64,000 nt of DNA from Synechococcus sp. HJ21-Hayes (lineage in GTDB: Bacteria > Cyanobacteriota > Cyanobacteriia > PCC-6307 > Cyanobiaceae), in assembly GCF_024345835.1 (NCBI RefSeq), contig NZ_JAGQBW010000007.1:1-64000 (forward strand). The letters are read 5' to 3'. Positions 46,137 through 55,960 of the stretch are shown in pieces; the first letter of the stretch is position 1; each line of letters begins with the position of its first letter. The translations under genes and the position numbers were made by a program. The notes beneath the pieces were generated by a model, which worked only from the letters and a program-made list of their open reading frames with translations, searched no databases and was not told the DNA's origin.

Positions 46137-47017
46137 CGCTCGAGTCCTGGATCCTGGCCGAGCTCAGCGGGCGGGTCAGCCGAGCTGAGCGCCCCTTCAT
46201 CGGCCTGAATGGACCCGTGGGGGCAGGCAAGAGCACCCTGGCGCGTCATTTGCAGCGGGTATGCGCCAAGGCTGGGCTGCGCTTGGCCGTGGCGTCCATC
46301 GACGACGCCTATCTGCCCTGGCAGGAGCGGCAGCGGGCCATGGCCGGCAATCCCTTTGGCGTCACCCGGGTACCGCCCGGGAGCCATGAGCCGCAGTTGC
46401 TGCTGCACGGGCTGCAGGAGTGGCGGGCCCAACCTGCCGAGGGCCCCGCGCAGCTGGTGCTCCCCCGCTTCGACAAAACCCTGCGGGGTGGCGATGGCGA
46501 TCGGGTTGCCGATTGGGATGGAGAGGCCGATGCCTTGCTGCTGGAGGGCTGGCTGGTGGGCTGTTGTTGTTTGGATCCGGGGGCTCTGGAGGCTGGCCTG
46601 GTGAGCGATCAGGGCCTCGAGGGGGTGTCTGCGCTGGAACGGCAGTGGATACCCCACTGGAACCAGCAACTCGTGGCCTATCAGCCGCTGTGGGAGCAGC
46701 TGGATCTGCAGCTGGTGCTCTGGCCGGCCCGCTGGGAGCTGCCCTTGCGCTGGCGCCTTCAGGCCGAGGCACGCCAACGCAGGCGCGGCGGAGGCTGGAT
46801 GGCACCTGCCGCGCTCAGTGCTGTGGTGCGAGCCAGCCTGAGTTCACTGCCTCCCCGGCTCTATCAACGGCCAGTGCTGCAGCGGGCGGATTGGGTTCGC
46901 GTGCTGGATGGACAGCGCCGCACCCTCTTGGAGGGAAGCGGCGCTGGGGTGTTGGAACAAATCGAGGTGGCTCGTGAGGATCAGGCCTCGTCGCCTTCCT
47001 CTTCAGCCACGGGGTAG
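46133..47017 (+). CDS. glxK: D-glycerate 3-kinase
   Basis: A 294-residue P-loop kinase resembling plant/cyanobacterial GLYK, the last enzyme of photorespiration, phosphorylating glycerate back to 3-phosphoglycerate. It has Walker [10 protein letters not shown] near 28, [12 protein letters not shown] near 56, [12 protein letters not shown] near 122, and an LLEGWLVG Walker-B-like strand. It starts at ATG 46133 overlapping the ycf20 stop (ATGA). Its 3' end runs 37 bases into the convergent rpmF gene. Confidence 0.88.
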   Translation: MTLESWILAELSGRVSRAERPFIGLNGPVGAGKSTLARHLQRVCAKAGLRLAVASIDDAYLPWQERQRAMAGNPFGVTRVPPGSHEPQLLLHGLQEWRAQPAEGPAQLVLPRFDKTLRGGDGDRVADWDGEADALLLEGWLVGCCCLDPGALEAGLVSDQGLEGVSALERQWIPHWNQQLVAYQPLWEQLDLQLVLWPARWELPLRWRLQAEARQRRRGGGWMAPAALSAVVRASLSSLPPRLYQRPVLQRADWVRVLDGQRRTLLEGSGAGVLEQIEVAREDQASSPSSSATG

Positions 47018-47157
47018 ACGAAGCCTTGGGCGCGGCCACTCAGTACGGCCTTGCCGATGGAGAGGGCTTTTTGGGCGGCAACAGCTGCCTTGCCTTTCCA
47101 AGTGGCGTGGCGCTGGTTGCGCTTGCCCTTGGACGTTTTCTTCTTGGGAACAGCCAT
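46981..47157 (-). CDS. rpmF: 50S ribosomal protein L32
   Basis: A 58-residue basic ribosomal protein starting [20 protein letters not shown], the standard L32 beginning, with an acidic EEEGDEA end seen in picocyanobacteria. It lacks the usual zinc-binding cysteine pairs, as is common for cyanobacterial L32. ATG 47157 is the start; a longer upstream frame is not L32-like. It is divergent from ftsH and overlaps the end of convergent glxK. Confidence 0.95.
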   Translation of the reverse strand: MAVPKKKTSKGKRNQRHATWKGKAAVAAQKALSIGKAVLSGRAQGFVYPVAEEEGDEA

Positions 47158-47243
47158 CCCGCTCTCGATATGCCAAACCAAGATCTTCCGCTGCCGTCCT
47201 CCCTTTCGTCAAATCGCTAAGCTCGGGCCACTAGTAGATCCCT

Positions 47244-49112
47244 GTGAGCAACGGCGTTCAACCCCCTTCGGAACGCGCCGGCGATCCGCCCATGAAGGCC
47301 CCTGGTCTGATGCGGGATTTGGGCTTGTCCAAATCGCCTCCGCCCAGTTACAGCGAGCTGTTGCAACAGCTGCGCAGCGGCAAGATCAAAGAGTTGGAGC
47401 TCTCCACGGCCCGCCGCGAAGTTGCGGTGACCTATGCCGATGGCCGTCGCGTCACGGTCCCGGTGTTCAGCAACGACCAGCAGTTGTTGAGCAGTGCCCA
47501 GGAGGCTCGCGTGCCGCTCACGGTGCGCGATGACCGCAAGGACGAAGCCACCGCTGGCCTGGTGGCCAACGTGTTGCTGTTGCTGCTGCTGTTCGGTGGG
47601 CTGAGTCTGCTGATCCGCCGTTCGGCCCAGGTGGCCAATAAGGCCATGGGCTTCGGCCGCAGCAAGGCCCAGGTGCAGCCCGAGGGAACTGTGGCGGTGC
47701 GCTTCGAGGATGTGGCCGGCATCAATGAGGCCAAGGAGGAGCTCCAAGAGGTGGTGACCTTCCTCAAGGAGCCCGAACGCTTCACGGCCGTGGGCGCCAA
47801 GATTCCCAAGGGTGTGCTGCTGGTGGGCCCCCCCGGCACCGGCAAGACGCTGCTTGCCAGGGCCATCGCCGGTGAAGCTGGCGTGCCCTTTTTCTCGATG
47901 GCCGCCTCGGAATTCGTGGAGCTGTTCGTGGGCGTGGGGGCCAGCCGCGTGCGCGACCTGTTCCGCAAGGCCAAGGAGAAGGCTCCTTGCATCATCTTCA
48001 TTGATGAAATTGATGCTGTGGGCCGCCAGCGCGGCGCTGGCATCGGTGGTGGCAACGACGAGCGGGAGCAGACCCTCAACCAGCTGCTCACCGAGATGGA
48101 CGGCTTTGAGGAGAACTCCGGCGTGATCCTGCTGGCGGCCACCAACCGCCCCGATGTGCTCGATACGGCGTTGATGCGTCCTGGCCGTTTCGACCGTCAG
48201 ATCCACGTGGACCTGCCCGATCGCCGGGGCCGGGAAGCCATTCTTTCGGTGCATGCCCGCAGCCGTCCCCTCGGTCCTGAGGTGTCCCTGGCCGATTGGG
48301 CCAGCCGCACCCCCGGCTTTTCAGGGGCGGACCTCTCCAACCTGCTGAATGAGGCGGCGATCCTCACGGCCCGGCGCGACCGGCAGACCATTGATGATCA
48401 GGCCCTCAGCGATGCCCTGGAGCGCATCACCATGGGCCTCACGGCGGCTCCCCTCCAGGACAGCGCCAAAAAACGCCTGATCGCCTATCACGAGGTGGGT
48501 CACGCCCTGCTCACCACACTGCTGCCCGCAGCCGACAAGCTCGACAAGGTGACGCTACTCCCGAGGGCCGGGGGCATCGGCGGTTTTGCCCGCACCATGC
48601 CCGATGAGGAGGTGTTGGACTCGGGCCTGATCAGCAAGGCCTACCTGCAGGCTCGCATGGTGGTGGCCATGGGGGGTCGGGCGGCGGAGCTGGTGGTGTT
48701 CGGTCCTAGCGAGGTAACCCAGGGCGCCTCCAGTGACCTGGAGATGGTGTCCCGTATCTCCCGCGAGATGGTGACCCGCTACGGCTTTTCCTCCCTGGGG
48801 CCGGTGGCCCTAGAGGCCGATGGCGGCGAGGTGTTTCTCGGTCGTGATTGGTTGCGCTCTGAGCCCCACTATTCCCGCGAAACCGGCAATCGCATCGATC
48901 AGCAGGTGCGGCAGTTGGCCACCGCCGCTCTGGATCAGGCGGTGGCGCTGCTGCGCCCGCGCCGGAAGCTCATGGATGAGCTGGTGCACCTGCTGATCGA
49001 GAAGGAAACCCTTGAGGGCGAGGAGTTCCAGGCGGTGGTTGAGCGCCATGGCGCAGCCAGCCAGCCAGACCTAGGTAAATCGAATATCCAGGCTGCGCAA
49101 CTGGGTGTGTAG
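47244..49112 (+). CDS. ftsH: ATP-dependent zinc metalloprotease FtsH, single N-terminal TM
   Basis: A 622-residue AAA protease. It has Walker A GPPGTGKT (195-202), Walker [12 protein letters not shown], the SRH with [19 protein letters not shown], and the zinc motif HEVGH near 416. Cyanobacterial FtsH forms PSII-repair and quality-control hexamers. Unusually, only one hydrophobic helix (about 105-124) precedes the AAA domain; the first roughly 100 residues are polar, so the usual first membrane anchor is absent. It starts at GTG 47244. Its end overlaps the convergent cupin gene by 42 bases. Confidence 0.92.
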   Translation: MSNGVQPPSERAGDPPMKAPGLMRDLGLSKSPPPSYSELLQQLRSGKIKELELSTARREVAVTYADGRRVTVPVFSNDQQLLSSAQEARVPLTVRDDRKDEATAGLVANVLLLLLLFGGLSLLIRRSAQVANKAMGFGRSKAQVQPEGTVAVRFEDVAGINEAKEELQEVVTFLKEPERFTAVGAKIPKGVLLVGPPGTGKTLLARAIAGEAGVPFFSMAASEFVELFVGVGASRVRDLFRKAKEKAPCIIFIDEIDAVGRQRGAGIGGGNDEREQTLNQLLTEMDGFEENSGVILLAATNRPDVLDTALMRPGRFDRQIHVDLPDRRGREAILSVHARSRPLGPEVSLADWASRTPGFSGADLSNLLNEAAILTARRDRQTIDDQALSDALERITMGLTAAPLQDSAKKRLIAYHEVGHALLTTLLPAADKLDKVTLLPRAGGIGGFARTMPDEEVLDSGLISKAYLQARMVVAMGGRAAELVVFGPSEVTQGASSDLEMVSRISREMVTRYGFSSLGPVALEADGGEVFLGRDWLRSEPHYSRETGNRIDQQVRQLATAALDQAVALLRPRRKLMDELVHLLIEKETLEGEEFQAVVERHGAASQPDLGKSNIQAAQLGV

Positions 49113-50060
49113 GCCGGCGTCCTGGATGGGCAACAGCAGGGCCGTGCGGCCGCTTTCATTGACATGGGCATGCCAGTGGCCCGGTGGTGTGATGAAGGCA
49201 CCACCGGACTCCCAGTCGATGCGCTCGGGATCCCGAATCGTTCCGTCTGGATTCAGTTCGCGGCCCACGAGGGTGTAACACCCGGGATCACAGTCCACGA
49301 TCAGATCAAGCGCTACCGATTGATGGCGATGGGCGCCCTGGGTGGCTCCGGCCGGCACCATCCCGAGCATGGCCCAGAGCACGTGGGTCACGGTGCGGGT
49401 GGACGGTAGATCGCGGTTGGCCAGCAGCAGGCTGAGCCGGTTGCTCTTGGCGCTGCTGGGGTCAGCGGCGAGGGCCTCGAGTTCGGCGAGCAACCAGTCC
49501 GCTGGGTAGTGGGTGGCTTCGAAGCGGGGCTGGCTGGGCTGCACGCCTAGGTAGTGCAGCAGGGGCGCATCGTTCACCCAATACAGCACGCTGGTGGCGT
49601 TAGCTTCAAGGAGTGGAGCGGCCCCTGCCGGCAACACGAACAGATCACCGGCTTGCCAGGTGAGGCTCACGGCAGGGCTGGCCACTTCGGCGCTGCGCTC
49701 GCAGCGACCCCGGCCCGACAGCACATAGAACAGGGAGCTGGTGGCTAGGGCCGCTGCCTTCACCCCCTCACCGGCCTCGATCCGCAGGAAATGGGCCGCC
49801 AAGGCTGGGCTGGTGGCGGGGCCGTTGATCCCCAGCTCTTCACTGAGATCCAGGGGAATCACGGCGCTGGGCCCAGTGGCATGCAGCTCTGGTCCCCAAT
49901 GGCGATAGGGGATGGGCTCGGTGAGGCCGCGCCGCACTGGGTTGGCAGCCTGGCGGTAATCGAACAGCAAGGCCTTGCTGCTCGCTGGAGCCGCAGGTAT
50001 GACCGGGGACGCTTCGGGGGTGTTAGCCATGGCTGCCGCACGATCCGGTGCTGTAGTCAT
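49071..50060 (-). CDS. Cupin-domain protein (gentisate-dioxygenase-like)
   Basis: A 329-residue protein from ATG 50060, or ATG 50027. It has two cupin-type beta-barrel halves: the first around SSLFYVLSGRGR to AGDLFVLPAG, the second around GAHRHQSVALDLIV to FITPPGHWHAHVNES. Histidines in the second half (HRH and HWHAH) are good metal ligands; the first half lacks them. The layout resembles gentisate 1,2-dioxygenase relatives, but substrate is unknown. It overlaps the end of ftsH. Confidence 0.75.
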   Translation of the reverse strand: MTTAPDRAAAMANTPEASPVIPAAPASSKALLFDYRQAANPVRRGLTEPIPYRHWGPELHATGPSAVIPLDLSEELGINGPATSPALAAHFLRIEAGEGVKAAALATSSLFYVLSGRGRCERSAEVASPAVSLTWQAGDLFVLPAGAAPLLEANATSVLYWVNDAPLLHYLGVQPSQPRFEATHYPADWLLAELEALAADPSSAKSNRLSLLLANRDLPSTRTVTHVLWAMLGMVPAGATQGAHRHQSVALDLIVDCDPGCYTLVGRELNPDGTIRDPERIDWESGGAFITPPGHWHAHVNESGRTALLLPIQDAGLHTQLRSLDIRFT

Positions 50061-50147
50061 CGCGTCACCCCTGGATTGAGATCACCCTATTGAGCCGTCG
50101 CCCCGATCTGGCCACTGCGGCAATGGCTACAAGGGCGGGGGTGTGGC

Positions 50148-50423
50148 TCAACCGCCTGCGACTGCGGGAACGATGCTTACCTCATCGCCATCGCTGAGGG
50201 CGGTTGCCTGGTTGTCCAGAAACCGGATGTCCTCGCTGTTCACGTACACGTTGAGGAAGCGGCGCAACTTGCCACCTTCATCGCAGAGGCGGCCCTTGAT
50301 CCCCGGGTAGCGACCTTCCAGTGCATCGATTAGGGCGTCCACGCTGGTGGCCTCCAGATCCACGCTGGCTTCGTCGTTGGTGAATTTCTGCAGAGGGGTG
50401 GGAATCAGAATCTGAACGGCCAT
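50148..50423 (-). CDS. ThiS/MoaD-family sulfur-carrier protein
   Basis: A 91-residue ubiquitin-like beta-grasp protein ending in the diagnostic Gly-Gly (PAVAGG), which is adenylated and thiocarboxylated in this family. The [13 protein letters not shown] beginning and [14 protein letters not shown] end fit MoaD/ThiS. It lies 59 bases downstream of thrC on the same strand, not with molybdopterin or thiamine genes, so a role as a sulfur donor in another pathway (compare actinobacterial CysO) is possible. Confidence 0.82.
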   Translation of the reverse strand: MAVQILIPTPLQKFTNDEASVDLEATSVDALIDALEGRYPGIKGRLCDEGGKLRRFLNVYVNSEDIRFLDNQATALSDGDEVSIVPAVAGG

Positions 50424-50482
50424 GGCTGGTGCAGGAAACGAATAGAAGATCGAAGCCGGGCGTACGGCGTTGGCGACCCGGT

Positions 50483-51754
50483 TCAGCCCTTGAGGGCTGC
50501 CTGGGCCTGCTGCCAGGCAGCGTTGAAGCTGTCCAGCTGGGCTTCGATGGTGTAGGGCGCGCCGATGGAATCGACAATGGCCTCGGTGGTCTTGAGGCCA
50601 TTGCCGGTGATGTAGGCCACGGTGCTCTCGTCGGGGTTGATCTTGCCCTGTTCCACCAGCTTCTTGAGCACCGCAATGGTGGTACCGCCGGCCGTTTCGG
50701 TGAAGACGCCCTCGGTTTCAGCCAGGAGCTTGATGCCCTCGATGATTTCCGTGTCGTTCACGGCCGCAATGTTGCCCCGGGTTTTGTTGGCAATGTCGAT
50801 GGCATAGGGGCCATCGGCCGGATTGCCGATGGCGATCGACTTGGCGATGGTGTTCGGTTTCACCGGCGTGATGAAGTCCCGGCCTTCGGCGAAGGCCTGG
50901 GCGATTGGGGAGCAGCCCTCGGCCTGGGCACCGCTGAAGCGCACGTGCTTCTCGTCCACCAGCCCTACCTTGATGAACTCGTCAAAACCCTTGCGGATCT
51001 TGGTGAACAGGGAACCGGAGGCGAGCGGCGCCACAATGTGGTCAGGCAGTTGCCAGCCCAGCTGCTCGATCACCTCGTAGCCCAGGGTTTTGGAGCCTTC
51101 CGAGTAATAGGGGCGAAGGTTGATGTTCACGAAGCCCCAGCCGTAGGTGTTGGCCACTTCCGAGCACAGGCGATTCACCTGGTCGTAGTTGCCCTTCACC
51201 GCCATGAGAGTGGGGTTGTAGATCAGGGTGCCGAGCACCTTGCCCAGTTCCAGATCGCTGGGGATGAACACACAGCAATCGAGGCCCGCATGGGCGGCGA
51301 TGGCTGCGGTGGAGTTGGCCAGATTTCCGGTGGAGGCGCAGCTCACCGTGGTGAAGCCCAGCTCACGGGCGCGGGTGAGGGCTACAGAGACCACCCGGTC
51401 CTTGAAGGACAGGGTCGGCATGTTGACGCCGTCGTTCTTGATGTAGAGGTTTTTGAGGCCGAGGCGCTTCGCCAGGTTGTTGGCCTTGAGCAGGGGGGTG
51501 AACCCGGTGCCCACATCAATGGGATCGCCCTCGATGGGCAGGAAATCGCGGTAGCGCCAGATCGAGGCGGGCCCGGCTTCGATCGTGGCCCGGCTCACCC
51601 GGTTGCGGATGGCCTCGTAGTCGTACACCACTTCGAGGGGGCCGAAGCAGACGTCTTCACAGACGTGACGGGCGCCAGCTTCATAGGGATGGCCACATTC
51701 TTTGCAGCGCAGGCCGGTGAAGGTGGAGCGAGAGAGAGTGGCCGTCACGATCAC
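50483..51754 (-). CDS. thrC: Threonine synthase
   Basis: Converts O-phosphohomoserine to threonine with PLP. The 423-residue protein has an N-terminal zinc-ribbon-like part ([20 protein letters not shown]), the PLP-lysine motif [11 protein letters not shown] near 114, the phosphate loop region [11 protein letters not shown], and GGTTIAV-type end motifs. No ACT or SAM domain is obvious. It starts at GTG 51754 (a second GTG is two codons on) and is divergent from the UPF0182 gene. Confidence 0.92.
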   Translation of the reverse strand: MIVTATLSRSTFTGLRCKECGHPYEAGARHVCEDVCFGPLEVVYDYEAIRNRVSRATIEAGPASIWRYRDFLPIEGDPIDVGTGFTPLLKANNLAKRLGLKNLYIKNDGVNMPTLSFKDRVVSVALTRARELGFTTVSCASTGNLANSTAAIAAHAGLDCCVFIPSDLELGKVLGTLIYNPTLMAVKGNYDQVNRLCSEVANTYGWGFVNINLRPYYSEGSKTLGYEVIEQLGWQLPDHIVAPLASGSLFTKIRKGFDEFIKVGLVDEKHVRFSGAQAEGCSPIAQAFAEGRDFITPVKPNTIAKSIAIGNPADGPYAIDIANKTRGNIAAVNDTEIIEGIKLLAETEGVFTETAGGTTIAVLKKLVEQGKINPDESTVAYITGNGLKTTEAIVDSIGAPYTIEAQLDSFNAAWQQAQAALKG

Positions 51755-51905
51755 GCCCTGGAGGTTGAGAGGAAGCTAGCAGCGCCGTTGGGGCTGCCGA
51801 TTATTCACCGATGCTGGAGGTCGGGTATTGACAGAGAGCTGATGGGGCTTGCCCTCTGTGACTGCCGTGGCTTGACCTCCGGGGGTGCCTGCCTAGCCTC
51901 GCTGG

Positions 51906-54728
51906 GTGACTGGTACCGCACCCCGTTCCTCCGCCTATCCCATCCCCGGCTGGCTGCGGGCGGTTGGGGTTTTGGCTCTGTTGGTGGGGGCGCTGGTGCT
52001 GCTGCCGCGGTTGGGGATCGAGCGCCAGTGGTTTGCCCAGTTCGGGGCGGAATCCGTGGTGATGCGCCGCTGGTTGCTCCAGGTGCTGGCCTTTGTGGTG
52101 GTGATGGGCCTCGGCGTTCCCCTTCAGCTGCAGCAATTGAGCCGCTGTTGGCGGCTGCGCCAGGAGGCTGCGCGCAAGCTTCTGCCTGAGGCTCCGCTGG
52201 TGGTGCTCGGACCTCGCCTCCTGACCGCAGTGCTGGTGGGCCTGCTGGTGTTGCTGGCGGCGGGACTCACTTATCTCATGGTGCAGGCGAGAGATCTGAT
52301 CGCGGCCCCCTTCAGTGGGCAGGTGATCACCGGAATCCCGGTGCTGGCGGATCTGCCCCCCTGGTTGGTCCTCGGTCTTGGGGCTGCCCTGCTGCTGCCC
52401 CTGTTGCTCTGGCCGCTCACCACCTTGCGCATCACCCTGGCGGCGGCCCTGGCGGGATCGGCCACGGCCCTGGCCCGGGGCTGGAGCCTCTGGTTGCCGG
52501 CCCTCCTGGCGGTTTCCTTTGGGGAGCGGGATCCGATCACCGGCTTTGACCTCAGCTTCACGGTGCTGCAGCTGCCGGCGCTGCACTTGCTCGTGAGTGT
52601 GGTGATGGCCCAGGCGATCGTGGGTCTGGCCGGTTGCCTCTGGCTCACCTTCAGCGAGGGCTCCAGTCTCTCCGATTTGCGTTTCCCGGGGCTCAGCCGC
52701 CAGCAGCAGCGGGTGCTGCAGCCCCAGTTGGCGGTCTTGGCCCTGATGGCGGCCCTCAGCAACGCTCTGGCCCCTTTCGACCTGATGGTGCAGGGAAGTG
52801 GTGTGGCCGCAGGTGCCGGTTTTGTTGACCTGCACGTGCGGCTGCCCCTGCGGCTGCTGCTGTCGGCCTTGCTGCTGTTCACGGGCGTGGGGTTACTGGT
52901 TCCCTTGCCCCGGAACTGGCTCCGGCGCGGGGCCTTGTTTCCCCTGGCACTCACGGCTCTGGCGGTGCCGATTGCCGAGTGGATCGTGGCTCCCTTGGTG
53001 CAGCGCATCTGGGTGCAACCGCGCGAGCTCGTGGTGGAAATGCCCTATCTCCGCCGTTCCATTGATGCCACCCGCCGGGCCTTCGGCCTCGAGACGGTCA
53101 AGCAGCTGGTGCTGGAGCCGCGCCAGAAGCTCACCTCCGAGGATCTGGCGGCTGCTCCTGGAACCCTCAGCAATATCCGTCTCTGGGATAGCAAGCCCCT
53201 GCTCGAGGCCAACCGTCAGCTGCAGCAACTGCGGCTCTACTACCGGTTCTCTTCAGCGGCCGTGGATCGCTATCCACTCAGCGCGGATCCGGCTCGCCAG
53301 GGCTCCCAGCAGGTGTTGATCGCTGCCCGAGAACTGGATACCGGTGCTCTACCGCAGGACTCCCGCACATGGTTGAACCGCCATCTGGTCTTCACCCACG
53401 GCTATGGCTTCACGGTTTCCACCGTGAATGCCTTTGGCCCAGATGGTCTGCCGCTTTATTTCGTCAAGGATCTGGGTCGCGGCAGCAAGGTTCAGGGCAT
53501 TCCTCAACTCGGACTCCAGACAGAGTCGGTTCGCAAGGCCCTGCCGGTGGGCCTGCCTCGGCTGTATTTCGGATCTGCCAAATCCTCCTATGTGATCGCC
53601 CCCACCCAGGTGCGGGAGTTCGACTATCCGGAGGGTGACCTCAACCTCTATTCCCATTACACCGGCCAGGGCGAGGTGCCGATCCATGGACCCCTGGATC
53701 GGCTCATGGCCGCCGCCTATCTGCCGGAGCCCCGGCTCTTGTTCACGGGTTCCTTAACCCCCTCCTCGCGACTGTTGCTGCGCCGCCAGGTGAATGAGCG
53801 GCTCAAGGCCCTCGCGCCTTTCCTGCGCTTTGAGAGCCAGCCCTATCTGGTGACCGCAAGGGTGGCGAACACCCCGGGCTATGAGTCTGATAACCACCAG
53901 TACTGGATGCTGGACGGCTTCACTGTGAGCCGCAGCTATCCCTATTCTGATGCCAATCCATCGGGAATTCGCTACTTCCGTAACCCGGTCAAAGTGGTTG
54001 TGGATGCCTACAACGGCCAGGTGTGGCTCTATGTGAGTGATCCCAGCGATCCGATCCTGCGCACATGGAAACGAGCCTTTCCGGAGTTGTTCCGTCCCCT
54101 CTCCGCCATGCCGAAGGTTCTTCTGGGCCATATCCAAGTGCCCCAGAGCCAGTTCCAGGTTCAGGCCGAGCGGCTGTTGCGTTATCACGTCACCGATGTC
54201 CGCACCTTCTACAACGGTGATGACGTGTGGTCGATCCCCCTTGAGATCTACGGGTCTGCTAACACTCCGGTACGCCCCTATCACGTGACAGTGCAGTTGC
54301 CGGGCGAAACTAAGCCCGAATTTGTGCTGCTGCTGCCGTTCTCGCCCCTGAAACGGCCGAACATGGTGGGTTGGTTGGCGGTGCGTAACGACCCTCCCCA
54401 TTACGGCGAGCAGTTGCTGGTGCGCTTCCCCCAGCAGCGTCTGTTGCTTGGGCCTCAGCAGGTGTCATCGCTGATTGAACAGGATCCTGCGATCAGTTAT
54501 CAGTTTGGCCTCTGGAATCGGGTAGGCTCGCGCCTCATCCACGGCAATCTTCTGGTACTGCCTGTTGGAAAGGGCCTTCTCTATGTGGAGCCGATCTATC
54601 TGCAGAGTAAGAATAACGATCTGCCTACCCTGGTGCGTGTTGTGGTAACCGATGGCACCACGTTTGTCATGGAGCGCAATCTGAAGGATGCTCTCAAGCG
54701 CCTGGTGTCAACCACGCCCAAGGGTTGA
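51906..54728 (+). CDS. UPF0182 family large membrane protein
   Basis: A 940-residue protein: about seven hydrophobic helices in the first roughly 350 residues, then a large, probably extracytoplasmic, C-terminal domain. Segments such as ERQWFAQFGAESV, GTLSNIRLWDSKPLLEANRQLQQLRLYY-like phrases (about 28 residues) and the Asp/Tyr-rich YPYSDANPSGIRYFRN are typical of UPF0182 (DUF1615-unlike; PF03699). Function is unknown. Start is GTG 51906. The C-terminal 60 residues are somewhat A/T-richer in codon use. Confidence 0.85.
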   Translation: MTGTAPRSSAYPIPGWLRAVGVLALLVGALVLLPRLGIERQWFAQFGAESVVMRRWLLQVLAFVVVMGLGVPLQLQQLSRCWRLRQEAARKLLPEAPLVVLGPRLLTAVLVGLLVLLAAGLTYLMVQARDLIAAPFSGQVITGIPVLADLPPWLVLGLGAALLLPLLLWPLTTLRITLAAALAGSATALARGWSLWLPALLAVSFGERDPITGFDLSFTVLQLPALHLLVSVVMAQAIVGLAGCLWLTFSEGSSLSDLRFPGLSRQQQRVLQPQLAVLALMAALSNALAPFDLMVQGSGVAAGAGFVDLHVRLPLRLLLSALLLFTGVGLLVPLPRNWLRRGALFPLALTALAVPIAEWIVAPLVQRIWVQPRELVVEMPYLRRSIDATRRAFGLETVKQLVLEPRQKLTSEDLAAAPGTLSNIRLWDSKPLLEANRQLQQLRLYYRFSSAAVDRYPLSADPARQGSQQVLIAARELDTGALPQDSRTWLNRHLVFTHGYGFTVSTVNAFGPDGLPLYFVKDLGRGSKVQGIPQLGLQTESVRKALPVGLPRLYFGSAKSSYVIAPTQVREFDYPEGDLNLYSHYTGQGEVPIHGPLDRLMAAAYLPEPRLLFTGSLTPSSRLLLRRQVNERLKALAPFLRFESQPYLVTARVANTPGYESDNHQYWMLDGFTVSRSYPYSDANPSGIRYFRNPVKVVVDAYNGQVWLYVSDPSDPILRTWKRAFPELFRPLSAMPKVLLGHIQVPQSQFQVQAERLLRYHVTDVRTFYNGDDVWSIPLEIYGSANTPVRPYHVTVQLPGETKPEFVLLLPFSPLKRPNMVGWLAVRNDPPHYGEQLLVRFPQQRLLLGPQQVSSLIEQDPAISYQFGLWNRVGSRLIHGNLLVLPVGKGLLYVEPIYLQSKNNDLPTLVRVVVTDGTTFVMERNLKDALKRLVSTTPKG

Positions 54729-54778
54729 GCTGGTTGGGTCCTTGGTCTCGGTGCTCAGCCAAGAGGTGCTCGGCCAAC

Positions 54779-54802
54779 AAAAAAGGCCCCGTAGGGGGCC
54801 TT
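54779..54802 (-). terminator. Intrinsic terminator of fba
   Basis: On the minus strand an 8-bp stem (AAGGCCCC / GGGGCCTT, 4-base loop) is followed by a run of T (complement of AAAAAA at 54779-54784). It lies about 35 bases after the fba stop, between convergent fba and the UPF0182 gene. Confidence 0.88.
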
Positions 54803-54836
54803 CGACTTCAGGGGTTGGTCTGGTCCAGCTGCTGGA

Positions 54837-55910
54837 TCAGGCAGCCACGGCGGTCTTGGGGTCGAGTTCGCCCTTGGCGTACAGACCGGCGTAGAAGTTG
54901 ATGTCGCGCTGTTTGATCTTGCTGGCGTTGCCGGCGCACCAGAACTGCTGGTAACGATCGAGGCACACCTGCTTCATGTAGGCCCGGGCAGGCTTGTTGA
55001 AGTGGCGGGGATCGAAGTTAGCGGGGTCTTTGGCGGCAGCTTCCCGCACAGCGGCGGTGAAGGCCAGGCGGTTGTCGGTGTCGATGTTCACCTTGCGCAC
55101 GCCGTTGCGGATGCCTTCCTGGATTTCCTCTACGGGCACGCCGTAGGTCTCGGGGATGGCACCGCCGTACTTGTTGATCATGTCCAGCCACTCCTGGGGC
55201 ACCGAGGAGGAGCCGTGCATCACCAGGTGGGTGTTGGGGATGGCCTTGTGGATTTCGGCGATGCGGCTGATGGCCAGCACTTCACCGGTGGGCTTGCGGG
55301 TGAACTTGTAGGCGCCGTGGCTGGTGCCGATGGCGATGGCCAGGGCGTCCACCTTGGTTTTGGCCACGAAGTCGGCGGCCTCGGCGGGATCGGTGAGCAG
55401 CTGGCTGTGGTCGAGCTTGCCCTCGAAACCGTGGCCGTCCTCAGCCTCGCCCATGCCGGTTTCCAGGGAGCCCAGGCAACCCAGTTCACCTTCCACGCTC
55501 ACGCCGATGGCGTGGGCCACATCCACCACTTCCTTGGTGACGGCCACGTTGTACTCGTAGCTGGCGGGGGTCTTGGCGTCGGCCATCAGGGAGCCATCCA
55601 TCATCACCGAGGTGAAGCCGTTGGCGGCGGCACCGAAACAGGTGGCGGGGCTGTTGCCGTGGTCCTGGTGCATCACCACCGGGATGTCGGGATAGGTTTC
55701 CACGGCAGCCAGGATCAGGTGGCGCAGGAAGTTTTCGCCGGCGTACTGGCGGGCACCGCGGGAGGCCTGGAGAATCACCGGAGAGTCGGTCTCGTGGGCC
55801 GCCTCCATGATCGACTGCACCTGCTCCAGGTTGTTCACGTTGAAGGCAGGGATGCCATAGCCGTTTTCAGCGGCATGGTCGAGCAGCAGGCGAAGCGGTA
55901 CCAGCGCCAT
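54837..55910 (-). CDS. fba: Class II fructose-bisphosphate aldolase
   Basis: A 357-residue zinc aldolase used for fructose- and sedoheptulose-bisphosphate in the Calvin cycle and gluconeogenesis. Visible motifs are [12 protein letters not shown] near 24, the zinc ligands in MHQDHGN (about 80-86), the Glu in EGELG, SHGAYK with ligand histidine, and HGSSSVP near 212. ATG 55910 is chosen; the longer frame upstream overlaps intergenic DNA. It has its own terminator. Confidence 0.94.
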   Translation of the reverse strand: MALVPLRLLLDHAAENGYGIPAFNVNNLEQVQSIMEAAHETDSPVILQASRGARQYAGENFLRHLILAAVETYPDIPVVMHQDHGNSPATCFGAAANGFTSVMMDGSLMADAKTPASYEYNVAVTKEVVDVAHAIGVSVEGELGCLGSLETGMGEAEDGHGFEGKLDHSQLLTDPAEAADFVAKTKVDALAIAIGTSHGAYKFTRKPTGEVLAISRIAEIHKAIPNTHLVMHGSSSVPQEWLDMINKYGGAIPETYGVPVEEIQEGIRNGVRKVNIDTDNRLAFTAAVREAAAKDPANFDPRHFNKPARAYMKQVCLDRYQQFWCAGNASKIKQRDINFYAGLYAKGELDPKTAVAA

Positions 55911-55960
55911 GGGGGAGACCTCGAGGGGGAATGCGGGCGATCCTAACCGGCGCCTTGTTG

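Noticed and set aside
50429-52189. A 586-codon frame antisense to thrC that runs into the next gene
   Set aside because: It spans two real genes on both strands with no motifs; a shadow frame.
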